From: Robertmurraya sp. | Lineage (GTDB): Bacteria; Bacillota; Bacilli; Bacillales; Cytobacillaceae | Direction: 5' to 3' | Length of the DNA stretch: 62,229 nucleotides | Assembly (NCBI GenBank): GCA_025451895.1 | Contig: JANWJP010000078.1 | Location: forward strand, 1 to 62,229 | Shown here: positions 42,419 to 50,918 of the stretch, piece after piece | Numbering within the stretch: the first letter of the stretch is position 1 | How the letters are laid out: each line of letters starts with the position of its first letter | Position numbers and translations under genes: made by a program | The notes under the pieces: generated by a model | Told to the model about the DNA's origin: nothing | What the model saw: only the letters and a program-made list of their open reading frames with translations | Database searches by the model: none

Positions 42419-42790
42419 CCGTTCATGAGGACAAAACCGCATTCCAAAGAAGCTAAAATGTCCTCATAAGCCGTTCATGAGGACAAAATGGTGTTCCAAA
42501 GAAACCAAAATGTCTTCATGAGGCGTTCATGAGGACAAAATGGCTTTCAAAAGAATCCAAAATGTCCCCATAACCCGTTCATGAGGACAAAATGGCCTCC
42601 CCAAGAAGCTAAAATGTCCTCATAAGCCTTTCATGAGGACAAAATGGCATCCTAAAGAAGTCAAAATGTCCCCATAACCCGTTCATGAGGATAAAATGGC
42701 TTTCAAAAGAATCCCAAATGTCCCCATAACCCGTTCATGAGGACAAAACTGCCTCCCAAAGAATCCAAAATGTCCCCATAACCCGTTTAT
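42419..42790. repeat. Second 52-bp tandem repeat array
   Basis: Seven copies plus a partial one, with GTTCATGAGG or its variants exactly 52 bp apart at 42421, 42473, 42525, 42577, 42629, 42681, 42733 and 42785. The unit is ATGAGGACAAAATGG, a variable 15-20 bp core, then AAAATGTCC(T/C)CATAA(G/C)CC. TGTCCTCAT and ATGAGGACA form a 9-bp stem between neighbouring copies. The unit length and the AAAATGTCCTCAT...GGACAAA frame match the array at 31463-32315, so both descend from one repeat. Confidence 0.93.
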
Positions 42791-43161
42791 GAATACTGAG
42801 ACCTCCATACCAAAAGCAAAAAATATGCCGGAGCATGCATAAACGAACCACAACAAGTCCGGCAACCAACTAATCAATCAACGATCCAATTTATCCAAAA
42901 AAACAAACGAGATTGATAAGGGAGATGAAAACCGGTACTTTTATGGATCCCATCATTTCTTTTTTGATAAAATATAGATGCTGGAATGAAAAGCCAATTA
43001 ACAGGTGCTCTTAATAAACTGAATATTTAGTCACAAACATTACCTAAAATTACCGTGAATTGCCTTTCCTCAAAACAAACAAAGACATATTTAATATATA
43101 CATATTTTTCCAGTACCACATAACTTAAAATCAAATCATCAAACAAAAGGAGGAATTTGCT
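42791..43161. other. Spacer with the yogA promoter region
   Basis: AT-rich; no gene found. Likely promoter sequences lie between 42950 and 43110 but no hexamer pair stands out. Confidence 0.4.
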
Positions 43162-44154
43162 TTGAAAGCTGTAGTCCATAAAAATGTACCGGGCATAGAA
43201 GGACTTTTCTATCAGGAAATGGAAAAGCCGGAATTAAAAAAAGGGGAAGTCAGAGTCAAACTGAAAACTGCCGGATTAAATCATCGGGATCTTTTTGTTC
43301 TTTACCGTCATAAGCCGGAAGAACCTCCGCTCATTGTCGGTTCGGACGGTGCCGGAATTGTTGAGGCTGTTGCCGGGGATGTTTCGGCTGTCCAAGTTGG
43401 AGATGAAGTTATGATCAATCCGGGTTTGGGTTGGAAAGAAAATAGTCCCGCCCCTCCGGAAGGGTTTGAAATTCTCGGTCTGCCTTTTCACGGAACCTTA
43501 GCTGAATATGTTGTGGTTCCGGCGGAAAATGTGATTCCCAAACCGGCATTCTTAACTTGGGAAGAGGCGGGAGTAATGTCCCTTGCTGCTTTAACTGCTT
43601 ACCGGGCTTTGTTTACAAAGGGTCAGATATCTTCAGGAATGAAAGTGTTTATTCCAGGCATCGGGGGCGGGGTAGCAACATACTTATTGCAATTTGCCAA
43701 AGCCGCGGGAGCGGAGGTTTATGTAACTTCCCGTTCAGAGGAAAAATGCCGCAGAGCACTTGAACTCGGCGCAGATCATGCTTTTAACAGTCATGATGAC
43801 TGGAATAAGGCTCTTAATGGGGTAAAAATGGATTTGGTCATAGAATCTGTTGGTGCGGCTACTTTTAATAAATCGCTTGATACCCTTAAAAAGGGAGGTA
43901 CGATTGTCACTTTCGGGGCCTCTGCCGGAGATGTGGTATCATTTGATCTTCGTAAATTTTTTTATGGGCAGTACAAGCTCTTCGGCTCAACAATGGGAAG
44001 CGGGGAAGAGTACCTGGAAATGGTGAAGTTTGTTGAAGAGCATCAAATCAGACCTGTCATTGATCGGGTCTATTCATTGCGAGACTTTAAGGAAGCATTT
44101 CTGAGACTGGAAGAAGCCGGTCAATTCGGAAAAATTGTCTTAAAAATAGATTAA
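43162..44154 (+). CDS. yogA: Zinc-type medium-chain dehydrogenase, YogA-like
   Basis: A 330-residue MDR-superfamily oxidoreductase. The N-terminal GroES-like domain holds GLNHRDLFVLYRHKPEEPPL and VGSDGAGIVEA; the Rossmann domain holds PGIGGGVATYLLQFAKAAGA (residues about 165-184). The cysteine ligands of classical zinc alcohol dehydrogenases are not conserved in the usual positions, so it is probably quinone-oxidoreductase-like despite the name. It starts at TTG 43162, 7 nt after AAGGAGGA. Single gene with a strong terminator; physiological substrate unknown. Confidence 0.87.
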   Translation: MKAVVHKNVPGIEGLFYQEMEKPELKKGEVRVKLKTAGLNHRDLFVLYRHKPEEPPLIVGSDGAGIVEAVAGDVSAVQVGDEVMINPGLGWKENSPAPPEGFEILGLPFHGTLAEYVVVPAENVIPKPAFLTWEEAGVMSLAALTAYRALFTKGQISSGMKVFIPGIGGGVATYLLQFAKAAGAEVYVTSRSEEKCRRALELGADHAFNSHDDWNKALNGVKMDLVIESVGAATFNKSLDTLKKGGTIVTFGASAGDVVSFDLRKFFYGQYKLFGSTMGSGEEYLEMVKFVEEHQIRPVIDRVYSLRDFKEAFLRLEEAGQFGKIVLKID

Positions 44155-44245
44155 TATTTTTTAGCTTGTCCGGCAAAGGGGCATCAACAGGCTTTTACCC
44201 AGGGTATATCGAATAATCATATTTAAACATTAATCATTTGATTTT

Positions 44246-44290
44246 CAGCTCATTTCAGCTGAATCAATTCTGAAATGAGCTGAGATTTCT
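44246..44290 (+). terminator. Terminator of the dehydrogenase gene
   Basis: 13-bp perfect stem CAGCTCATTTCAG/CTGAAATGAGCTG, 11-nt loop, then AGATTTCTTTATTT. Confidence 0.75.
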
Positions 44291-44497
44291 TTATTTATAC
44301 AGATTTTATGAATATATATTTTCCGGCAGGCGGCTTCTTGATCAGTAACGGTTGCCCCCGGATGTTTTTTCATGTCCCGGATATAAAATACCAAGATTTA
44401 TTTCGGAAACGAAGATTTGGATTGGAATCTGAAGGCACGTCATTACTTTTGAAAACAAATAGAAACTTGCGCGGAGTACCCCATTCAATTAATGAAC

Positions 44498-44848
44498 CTA
44501 ATAGTAGAACGGGAATGGGAAAAAGAATGGATAAACGAATACGTTAAAAGGAAAACGCCGTCTGCGGAAGCGGCGGAATCTCCTTCGTCCGTAGCCTCCC
44601 CAATAGCCTCCGTACCCCCATTGCCGGTTCTCATATACTTCACTCTCATCAATATCTTCGGGCACGAGCATGGTAACCTGGTTATCGTCCATATCTTCAA
44701 TAATTCCTTCCACTTGGGAGCCATCTGATAATTGGCCGACTACATAAAAATTCATTAGTCTGATACAAATATGCTTAACTTCGGATACCGGCTGCATCAC
44801 GGGATATCCTTGCCCCATGGATTGCAGCCCTTGCGGATTTTCATACAT
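44498..44848 (-). CDS. Small protein with Arg- and Phe/Tyr-rich tail, spore-coat-like layout
   Basis: A 116-residue protein. The first 75 residues include YVVGQLSDGSQVEGIIEDMD, similar to a small Sm-like beta-barrel; then RQWGYGGYWGGYGRRRFRRF begins a Gly/Tyr/Arg tail that ends FVYPFFFPFPFYY. Spore proteins of Bacillus often combine such a barrel with an RRRRF tail, but I cannot name a specific homologue. ATG 44848 follows GAGGAGGG by 7 nt. Single gene on the minus strand between two plus-strand genes. Confidence 0.7.
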   Translation of the reverse strand: MYENPQGLQSMGQGYPVMQPVSEVKHICIRLMNFYVVGQLSDGSQVEGIIEDMDDNQVTMLVPEDIDESEVYENRQWGYGGYWGGYGRRRFRRFRRRRFPFNVFVYPFFFPFPFYY

Positions 44849-44992
44849 ATTTATCCCTCCTCGAAAAACAGGATATTCCGGGAAAAGAATTTTGTTACTT
44901 GGTCCCTTGTTCGTTGTAAAAAAAACGGGTAAGGTAAAAGGTGATAAGGAAGCATGATTAAGAGAATATTAGAAAGAAAGGAATTTGGTCAC

Positions 44993-45799
44993 GTGATTAT
45001 TCAGTTGGAAAATGTCAGTCTGAAACGCGACGGAAAATGGATTTTGCGTCATATTAATTGGCAAGTGAAAAAAGGGGAGCATTGGGTAATCTACGGTTTG
45101 AACGGCGCCGGCAAAACAGCGCTTTTAAACCTGCTAAACGGTTATTTCTTTCCGACTGAAGGAAAAGTGAAAATTCTTGAAGGGGAATTTGGAAAGGTTG
45201 ATTTGCGGGAATATGTGAGGAGAAAAATCGGACTTGTTTCGTCTTCTTTGCAGGAACGGTTCTATGGAACAGACAGTGCTTATGAGATTGTGTTGAGCGG
45301 AGCTTTTGCTTCCATCCGTTTATTTGAAACGCCCACTGACGGGATGAGGACCAAAGCCAAAAAACTGCTGCAGGATCTCGGCTGCATGGAATATGCCGAC
45401 AGACCGTACAGGACGCTGTCCCAGGGGGAAAAGCAAAGAATTTTGATTGCCCGCGCCTTAATGAATGATCCCCGGGTGTTGATATTGGATGAACCGGCTA
45501 ATGCCCTTGATTTTATTGCCAAGGAGCAACTGCTGGAGGCAGTGGAACAGATTGCTTCGTTACCGGATGGACCTGTTATTCTTTACGTTACTCATCAGGT
45601 GGAAGAAATTTTGCCTGTGTTCGAAAAAGCTCTTCTTTTAAAAAGAGGGGAAATATTTGCCATGGGAAAAATAAAGGAAATTTTCACTCCTGAAAATTTA
45701 ACCGATTTTCTCGGATTGCCTGTTGATGTGATATGGAGCAATGACCGTCCGCTTTTGTCGCGTAAAAAAGAGGGGAAGACAGGAGCCAAGGGCCGGTAA
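44993..45799 (+). CDS. ylmA: ABC-type ATPase, YlmA-like
   Basis: A 268-residue ATP-binding protein. It has Walker A GLNGAGKTALL near residue 38, signature LSQGEKQRILIARA near residue 142, Walker B LILDEPANALD and H-loop VTHQVEEI. The close match to YlmA of B. subtilis is in the N-terminal ENVSLKRDGKWILR and in the lack of a linked membrane gene. The GTG at 44993 (MIIQLENVSL) with AAAGGA 10 nt upstream is preferred to ATG 44954, whose AAGGA is only 3 nt away. Its membrane partner, if any, is not nearby, so it may not be a transporter component. Confidence 0.83.
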   Translation: MIIQLENVSLKRDGKWILRHINWQVKKGEHWVIYGLNGAGKTALLNLLNGYFFPTEGKVKILEGEFGKVDLREYVRRKIGLVSSSLQERFYGTDSAYEIVLSGAFASIRLFETPTDGMRTKAKKLLQDLGCMEYADRPYRTLSQGEKQRILIARALMNDPRVLILDEPANALDFIAKEQLLEAVEQIASLPDGPVILYVTHQVEEILPVFEKALLLKRGEIFAMGKIKEIFTPENLTDFLGLPVDVIWSNDRPLLSRKKEGKTGAKGR

Positions 45800-45914
45800 G
45801 TGAAGACTTTTTTGCTCCCGGATCCGTTGAACGGGCGCCGGGAAGGCCCGGTGATAGCCTGTTGCCTTTTTTTCATCGAAGGCATCCGGCCATTTTCGGG
45901 CCAACTTTTTTATA

Positions 45915-47117
45915 TTATGACCGCAACAGTTCTCTCTGACGTTCTTTTCTTAAAATAAATAAATATAAAATGACTGATACGGACACAGAACATGCCGAGA
46001 CAATATAGATACTTGCATATCCGAACAGATGGGCGATTTGTCCGAAAGCAATGGCGCCTATCCCAATCCCTAAATCGAAAAAGGAGAAAAAAGTGGCATT
46101 GGCCATGCCGCGTCGTTCCGGGGCGGATTCCCTCACAGACCAGGCCTGCAAAGCCGGCTGGACAGTTCCGAAACCCAGTCCGTATAATATCGCTGCTGTG
46201 TACAGAATGGCGCTGCCGGGGAGCCAGGCAAGCAAAACCATAGCGGTGATAATAAGCAGGCCTCCTGGAATAAATACCGCCCGGTGTCCTTTCATATCAT
46301 AGATTTTTCCGGCGATCACCCGGGAAATCAAGAGTGCGGCGGCATATAAAACAAAGTACAAATAAAGCCCGGAAATCTCCTTTTGCAGGACATAAACGGG
46401 CAGAAAAGCGGCAATTCCGCCAAACGTAAATGTAATAAAGAAAATAAGCAGAGACGGCGGAAGGGCAGATTTTTCGAATATATCCCACTTTTTTCGCTGT
46501 TGTTGTTTTCGTTCTGCTTCTTTATAGTTAATTTTTAAGGCAAATAAAAAGGCAGTCAGTCCAAGAACGGCACAAATAAAAAATAATTGTGAAAAAGAGA
46601 TTGCATCTGCAAGGTATAAACCCAATGATGGACCGAAAGCCATCGCAATATTTCCTGAAAGACCGAAATATCCCATACCTTCTCCCCGTCTTCGCGGAGG
46701 AATTAAATCGGTGACGATTGTTCCTGATGCAGTGGTTGAAAATCCCCAGCCGATTCCTTGAATGATTCTCATGATGAAAAGAAATAAAATTCCATGAATG
46801 AATCCGTAAGAACCGACGGAAACGACAAAAATGGCAAGTCCCAGCAGATAGAGGAGTTTTCTTCCTTTCGAATCAACGGCAATACCCGCATATGGCCGGA
46901 TGAGCAAAGCGGAAAAAGTAAAAATACCAACAACAAGCCCCATCAATTGTTCATTGCCGCCCATATTTTCCACAAACAACGGAATGGTAGGAATGGTCAT
47001 TTGAAAACCGAGAAAAATAAAAAAATTGGATATAACAATTAACGTGAAATTTTTTGTCCAAATTCTCTCTAAATTCGTTTCATGGTCGGGTGCTGCTTTT
47101 GTCAAAGAATGATTCAT
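45915..47117 (-). CDS. MFS drug-exporter-type transporter
   Basis: A 400-residue protein with about 12 membrane segments. The loop 2-3 motif AGIAVDSKGRKLLYLLGL and the motif-C-like SGNIAMAFGPSLGLYLADA mark it as a 12-helix drug:H+ antiporter type MFS protein (cf. YfkF/YwoG-like). The N-terminal 20 residues are polar. ATG 47117 follows AAAGGGG. It is divergent from the aspartokinase gene, with two cre-like sites between. The substrate is unknown. Confidence 0.87.
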   Translation of the reverse strand: MNHSLTKAAPDHETNLERIWTKNFTLIVISNFFIFLGFQMTIPTIPLFVENMGGNEQLMGLVVGIFTFSALLIRPYAGIAVDSKGRKLLYLLGLAIFVVSVGSYGFIHGILFLFIMRIIQGIGWGFSTTASGTIVTDLIPPRRRGEGMGYFGLSGNIAMAFGPSLGLYLADAISFSQLFFICAVLGLTAFLFALKINYKEAERKQQQRKKWDIFEKSALPPSLLIFFITFTFGGIAAFLPVYVLQKEISGLYLYFVLYAAALLISRVIAGKIYDMKGHRAVFIPGGLLIITAMVLLAWLPGSAILYTAAILYGLGFGTVQPALQAWSVRESAPERRGMANATFFSFFDLGIGIGAIAFGQIAHLFGYASIYIVSACSVSVSVILYLFILRKERQRELLRS

Positions 47118-47213
47118 ATGAACCCCTTTCCTTGTAAAATCAAATTATAGTTAAAATTAGCCATACTAAGAAGATATTACAACAACCAGTGAAATAAACC
47201 AATTATTTCATTT

Positions 47214-47268
47214 TGAAAACGTTTTTTTGTAAGCCGGAACAAAAAAACAGCTTTTGAAAGCGTTTTAT
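47214..47268. promoter_or_regulatory. Two cre-like sites between the MFS and aspartokinase genes
   Basis: TGAAAACGTTTTTT (47214-47227) and TGAAAGCGTTTTAT (47255-47268) each match the cre consensus TGWAANCGNTNWCA at 12 of 14 positions. Their 41-bp spacing equals four helical turns. Confidence 0.4.
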
Positions 47269-47425
47269 CCACCCCAAAAATACAAATGTTCACCACATGT
47301 AGAAAAAAGTCTTGATTCTTTTCCCATTTAGGGTGATAATAAGAACAAAATTTTAAATAGAAAGAACATTAACAGAATGTTTTCCAGTAAATGGGAAAAA
47401 TTTTTCAGATCAGGAGTTGGCTTGT

Positions 47426-48787
47426 ATGAAGGTAGTAAAATTTGGGGGGTCTTCCTTAGCAAACGGCGAACAATTGCAAAAGGTCTTTAATATTGTTGTT
47501 TCTGATCCGGAAAGAAAATTTGTCGTTGTATCAGCACCCGGAAAAAGACATGAACAGGACATTAAGGTAACAGATCTCTTAATCCAATGTGCGGAAAATA
47601 GATTACAAGGAAAAGAGATTCAGCCTGTATTCGATGAGATTATCGGCCGATATGAAAGTATTGCGGAAGAGCTTTCGCTTGGAACGGAGATCATTGATGA
47701 TATCAGGACGAATCTGCAAGGACTGCTTAATGAAACCGGTGAAGATCACGATCACTTTCTGGATGCAGTCAAAGCGAGCGGGGAAGATAACAATGCGAAA
47801 CTTGTTGCCCGTTTCTTTCAGAGCAAAGGGGTAGAGGCACGCTATGTGAACCCCAGGGATGCAGGGCTTTATGTAACGGATGAAGCAGGCTCTGCCAGAG
47901 TTCTGCCCGAGTCTTATGACAATTTGTACAAATTGCGTGAACTGCCGGGAATAATCATTTTCCCCGGATTCTTTGGATATACAAAGGAAGGAAAAGTGGT
48001 CACATTTGCCCGCAGCGGTTCCGATATTACCGGTGCCATCCTTGCAAACGGGGTGAAAGCTTCCCTTTATGAAAACTTTACAGACGTTGATGCCGTTTTT
48101 TCAGTGAATCCTAAAATAGTTAAGAATCCAAAGGAGATTCGCGAGCTTACATATCGTGAAATGCGCGAGCTGTCCTACGCGGGATTTTCCGTCTTTCATG
48201 ATGAAGCGTTGATTCCGGCATTTAAAGCGGGGATTCCCGTTAATGTAAAAAATACAAATAATCCATCCGCACCGGGAACAAGAATTGTCAGCGAACGTTC
48301 CAATTCGAACGGTCCGGTTGTGGGAATTGCCAGTGATAAAGGTTTTTGCAGCATTTATGTCAGCAAATTCTTAATGAACAGGGAAATAGGCTTCGGCAGC
48401 AAATTGTTGAGTATAATCGAAGGATTCGGTTTGTCTTATGAGCATACTCCTTCAGGAATTGATGATATTTCCGTCATTTTACGAGATGACCAGTTGGATC
48501 CTTATTTGGAAGAAGAGATTATTAAGAAAATTAAAGAGGAACTTCAGCCTGATGATGTGAAAATCGAACATGGTTTCTCACTGATCATGATTGTTGGAGA
48601 AGGTATGCGGAAAAATATCGGTCTCACTGCAAGAGCAGCCAAAGCGTTTGCAAAAGCCGGAGTGAATATTGAAATGATTAATCAGGGCTCCTCAGAGGTC
48701 AGTTTGATGTTTGGAGTTAAAGAAGATGATGAGAAAAAGGCTGTTCAGGCTTTATATGAGGAGTTTTTTGCGAGCGTACCTGTGTAA
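47426..48787 (+). CDS. yclM: Aspartokinase III (YclM type)
   Basis: A 453-residue aspartate kinase, the first step to lysine, threonine and methionine. Motifs: MKVVKFGGSSLANGEQL at the N-terminus, TFARSGSDITGAIL (substrate pocket), ENFTDVDAVFSVNP, and two C-terminal ACT domains (about 300-453) including GEGMRKNIGLTARAAKAFAK and INQGSSEVSLMFGV. The length and sequence match the monofunctional YclM/ThrD enzyme, regulated by threonine and lysine in B. subtilis. ATG 47426 follows AGGAG by 10 nt. No lysine riboswitch precedes it. It feeds the methionine operon at 54-60 kb. Confidence 0.93.
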   Translation: MKVVKFGGSSLANGEQLQKVFNIVVSDPERKFVVVSAPGKRHEQDIKVTDLLIQCAENRLQGKEIQPVFDEIIGRYESIAEELSLGTEIIDDIRTNLQGLLNETGEDHDHFLDAVKASGEDNNAKLVARFFQSKGVEARYVNPRDAGLYVTDEAGSARVLPESYDNLYKLRELPGIIIFPGFFGYTKEGKVVTFARSGSDITGAILANGVKASLYENFTDVDAVFSVNPKIVKNPKEIRELTYREMRELSYAGFSVFHDEALIPAFKAGIPVNVKNTNNPSAPGTRIVSERSNSNGPVVGIASDKGFCSIYVSKFLMNREIGFGSKLLSIIEGFGLSYEHTPSGIDDISVILRDDQLDPYLEEEIIKKIKEELQPDDVKIEHGFSLIMIVGEGMRKNIGLTARAAKAFAKAGVNIEMINQGSSEVSLMFGVKEDDEKKAVQALYEEFFASVPV

Positions 48788-48845
48788 AGTGTTAAATGGG
48801 AACAAAGGCAAGGGATTTATTTTAATAAAGGGGATTATATAGATA

Positions 48846-48900
48846 CAAAGAGCCCGGTATGGAATGTCAAGATGTGCGTTCCGCCGGGCGCTTTGCTATT
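48846..48900 (+). terminator. Terminator of the aspartokinase gene
   Basis: AAAG-GCCCGG-GGAA pairs with TTCC-CCGGGC-CTTT in a long interrupted stem; TATTTTT follows. Confidence 0.75.
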
Positions 48901-49049
48901 TTTAAAATTTTTTTCTAACTCTGTTTACATAATATTATTATCGTTAATTATATATCATCTGTTTAATTTTCTTTATCGAAAAAATCAAATTACTTGTATC
49001 TAATTTTTAAATAATACTCTATAATAAAAGAAGAATGAATAACAGTCCA
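48901..49049 (+). other. thiT promoter region
   Basis: AT-rich leader with TATAAT-like strings near 49018-49024, immediately upstream of the TPP riboswitch. Confidence 0.4.
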
Positions 49050-49138
49050 AACCACAAGGGGAGCTGATTGGCTGAGAGTGAACATTTATGTTCAGACCCT
49101 TTGAACCTGTTAGGTAATGCTATCGCAGGGATGTGGAG
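49050..49138 (+). ncRNA. TPP riboswitch (THI element)
   Basis: All conserved blocks are present: ACCACAAGGGGAGCTGAT, GGCTGAGAG, the variable hairpin TGAACATTTATGTTCA, GACCCTTTGAACCTGTTAGG and AATGCTATCGCAGGGATG, closing with CCACA/TGTGG as P1. It controls thiT, 67 bp downstream. Confidence 0.97.
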
Positions 49139-49165
49139 TCATGTTGTATTTTTATCTGAACACAT

Positions 49166-49197
49166 TCCCCTTTGAGGTTTCGATATTGAAAAGGGGG
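49166..49197 (+). promoter_or_regulatory. SD-sequestering hairpin of the TPP riboswitch
   Basis: CCCCTTT (49167-49173) pairs with AAAGGGG (49190-49196), burying the AAAAGGGGG ribosome binding site of thiT. TTTT follows, so partial termination is also possible. Confidence 0.65.
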
Positions 49198-49205
49198 TTT
49201 TAGCG

Positions 49206-49787
49206 ATTAATAAGACAAGGCTAGTAGCCATGGTTGAGGCCTCTTACTTTGCCGGATTTGCCTTAATACTTGATTTGCTGCCTTCCATCCAGCTGGCGCC
49301 GTGGATATCTATTTCTTTTGCCATGATTCCCATTTTTATTATATCTTTTCGATGGGGGACGGTAGTCGGTATGCTGTCCGGTTTTCTTTGGGGAGTGTTG
49401 CAGCTCATATTTGATAATCCGGCCATGTTTACCCCTCTTCAAGTAATCATTGATTATTTTATTGCCTTTGCTTTTATAGGGTTGGCAGGTTTACTGCATT
49501 TGAAAGTGCGGACGGAGATCCTGAAAGAACCGAAACGGGCGAAGGGGCTGCTGTGGCTGTTTTTAGCTGTCCTCATCGGTTCATTTGCCCGGTTTTTTTG
49601 GCATTTCATCGCCGGAATCGTTTTTTGGGGACATTTTGCGCCGGAAGGAACACCACCCGTTGTTTATTCTTTTCTGTTTAACGGTGTGGCTCTGCTCGGC
49701 TCATTCCTGTTATGTTTTACCGGGCTGGCGCTTCTTCTCTGGAATGTCCCGAGATTGATTTCTGTTAAAGAGCGGGGATCTGCATAA
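49206..49787 (+). CDS. thiT: Thiamine ECF transporter S-component ThiT, apparent ATT start
   Basis: A 193-residue membrane protein that binds thiamine and docks on the ECF energy module. The signature stretch ISFAMIPIFIISFRWGTVVG and the motifs HFIAGIVFWGHFAPEGTP and YSFLFNGV match ThiT (YuaJ). Helices are present throughout. The first ATG (49230) has no ribosome binding site and removes the N-terminal segment that aligns with the B. subtilis protein; ATT 49206 is 8 nt after AAAAGGGGG and restores INKTRLVAMVEA, matching the family's usual start. I therefore use ATT. It sits behind the TPP riboswitch. Confidence 0.9.
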   Translation: MNKTRLVAMVEASYFAGFALILDLLPSIQLAPWISISFAMIPIFIISFRWGTVVGMLSGFLWGVLQLIFDNPAMFTPLQVIIDYFIAFAFIGLAGLLHLKVRTEILKEPKRAKGLLWLFLAVLIGSFARFFWHFIAGIVFWGHFAPEGTPPVVYSFLFNGVALLGSFLLCFTGLALLLWNVPRLISVKERGSA

Positions 49788-49797
49788 ACGGAAGTTT

Positions 49798-49840
49798 GAT
49801 GAAGCCCTTTCTGTATCAGCTTTTAAGGGCTTCATCTTTT
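49798..49840 (+). terminator. Terminator of thiT, overlapping the end of vanW
   Basis: 12-bp stem GATGAAGCCCTT/AAGGGCTTCATC, then TTTTGTT. Its right arm lies inside the last codons of the convergent gene. Confidence 0.8.
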
Positions 49841-50724
49841 GTTATGTTCGGAACGTGGCGCGGACTGTGATCGATGGCTTCTGATGAATAAAGAATCACC
49901 GTCAGTCTGCCGTTAGCCGCCATAGCCTTGATTAGGACAGGCTGATTATAGTTGTTTATAAATACAAAATCAGGGCCGTACCAACTGACTGTTGCATCCC
50001 GGCCGGGCGGGACATAGGGAACTGTCTTGCTGTGGGAATATCTTTCTAAAATCTTCATGCCAGAACTGTCCACAGCATTAAATAATGTGGAAGAAACCTG
50101 GCAAATCCCCCCGCCAACCCCTTCAATCAAATTTCCTTTCACAATTTCCGGAGCTTTCATATAACCTCTTGCTTCTGTCCTTTTTCCGACCACTTTGTTA
50201 AAAGAAAAAATCTCTCCCGGGAATATGACATAATTATCGATGGCCTCGGCGGCGCGCGAAATATTATTAGCCCGCGCCTTTTTGGTTGTTCTGTAGTATG
50301 TAACATATTGTCCGATTCGCTTTATGCCGATTTGAGAGAGAAGCTCACTGTCCACACGGGGATAAACGGCTATTTTAGCCGCTTCAATAACGTTTGTATC
50401 TTTGCTGTAAAAAGATCGGTAAAATTGTTCAGCAAAAATATGTTTATTTAACTTCCAGCCCTTTTTTTCAGGAATAATCATTCCGTTGACGGAAATTTTT
50501 GCGTTAACGGGAGGTTGCTCAATTTTTTTACTCACATACATTTCAAACTGCTTAAACTTTACCGGATCGATCAACTCAGGTTCAATGAGTGGAAGTGCAA
50601 AATTTTCCCTGCATGCACCGGCAATCATTTTTCCGTTGTCGATAACGATGATGTTTTCGCAAGCGTGAACCGGCGCCTGCAGATAGAGGAAAAGAGACAG
50701 CACCAACAAGCCGAAGAATTTCAT
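49816..50724 (-). CDS. Secreted VanW-family protein
   Basis: A 302-residue protein with signal peptide MKFFGLLVLSLFLYLQAPVHA. The VanW domain (about 160-275) has VIFPGEIFSFNKVVGKRTE, then VGGGICQVSSTLFNAV, SHSKTVPYVPPGRDATV and FVFINNYNQPV. An N-terminal peptidoglycan-binding-like region is less defined. VanW proteins are found near the cell wall; their biochemical role is unknown. The ATG at 50724 follows GGAGGAT by 8 nt; the longer frame to 50895 lacks this context. Divergent from cwlC, so both may belong to wall remodelling. Confidence 0.9.
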   Translation of the reverse strand: MKFFGLLVLSLFLYLQAPVHACENIIVIDNGKMIAGACRENFALPLIEPELIDPVKFKQFEMYVSKKIEQPPVNAKISVNGMIIPEKKGWKLNKHIFAEQFYRSFYSKDTNVIEAAKIAVYPRVDSELLSQIGIKRIGQYVTYYRTTKKARANNISRAAEAIDNYVIFPGEIFSFNKVVGKRTEARGYMKAPEIVKGNLIEGVGGGICQVSSTLFNAVDSSGMKILERYSHSKTVPYVPPGRDATVSWYGPDFVFINNYNQPVLIKAMAANGRLTVILYSSEAIDHSPRHVPNITKDEALKS

Positions 50725-50918
50725 TATGTATCCTCCATATTTCAACTTTAAATTTCCCATATGTTTTCTTAGTTTCTGAAATACCATCCCTTTTATTCTT
50801 CCGGGTCTTTTTAAAAAGAGCATCCGGATTTGTTTTACCATATATTTTCCCTGTAAAGGAGATTTTCGTCTATACATGTGCATCCTTGTTTTCATATAAG
50901 AATAATGAGGTGATTTTC

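Noticed and set aside
42419-42790. CRISPR array
   Set aside because: The variable part is only 15-20 bp and recurs among units; no leader or cas genes.
44978-44992. ylmA start at ATG 44954
   Set aside because: Only 3 nt from its possible ribosome binding site; GTG 44993 has better spacing and matches the family's N-terminus.
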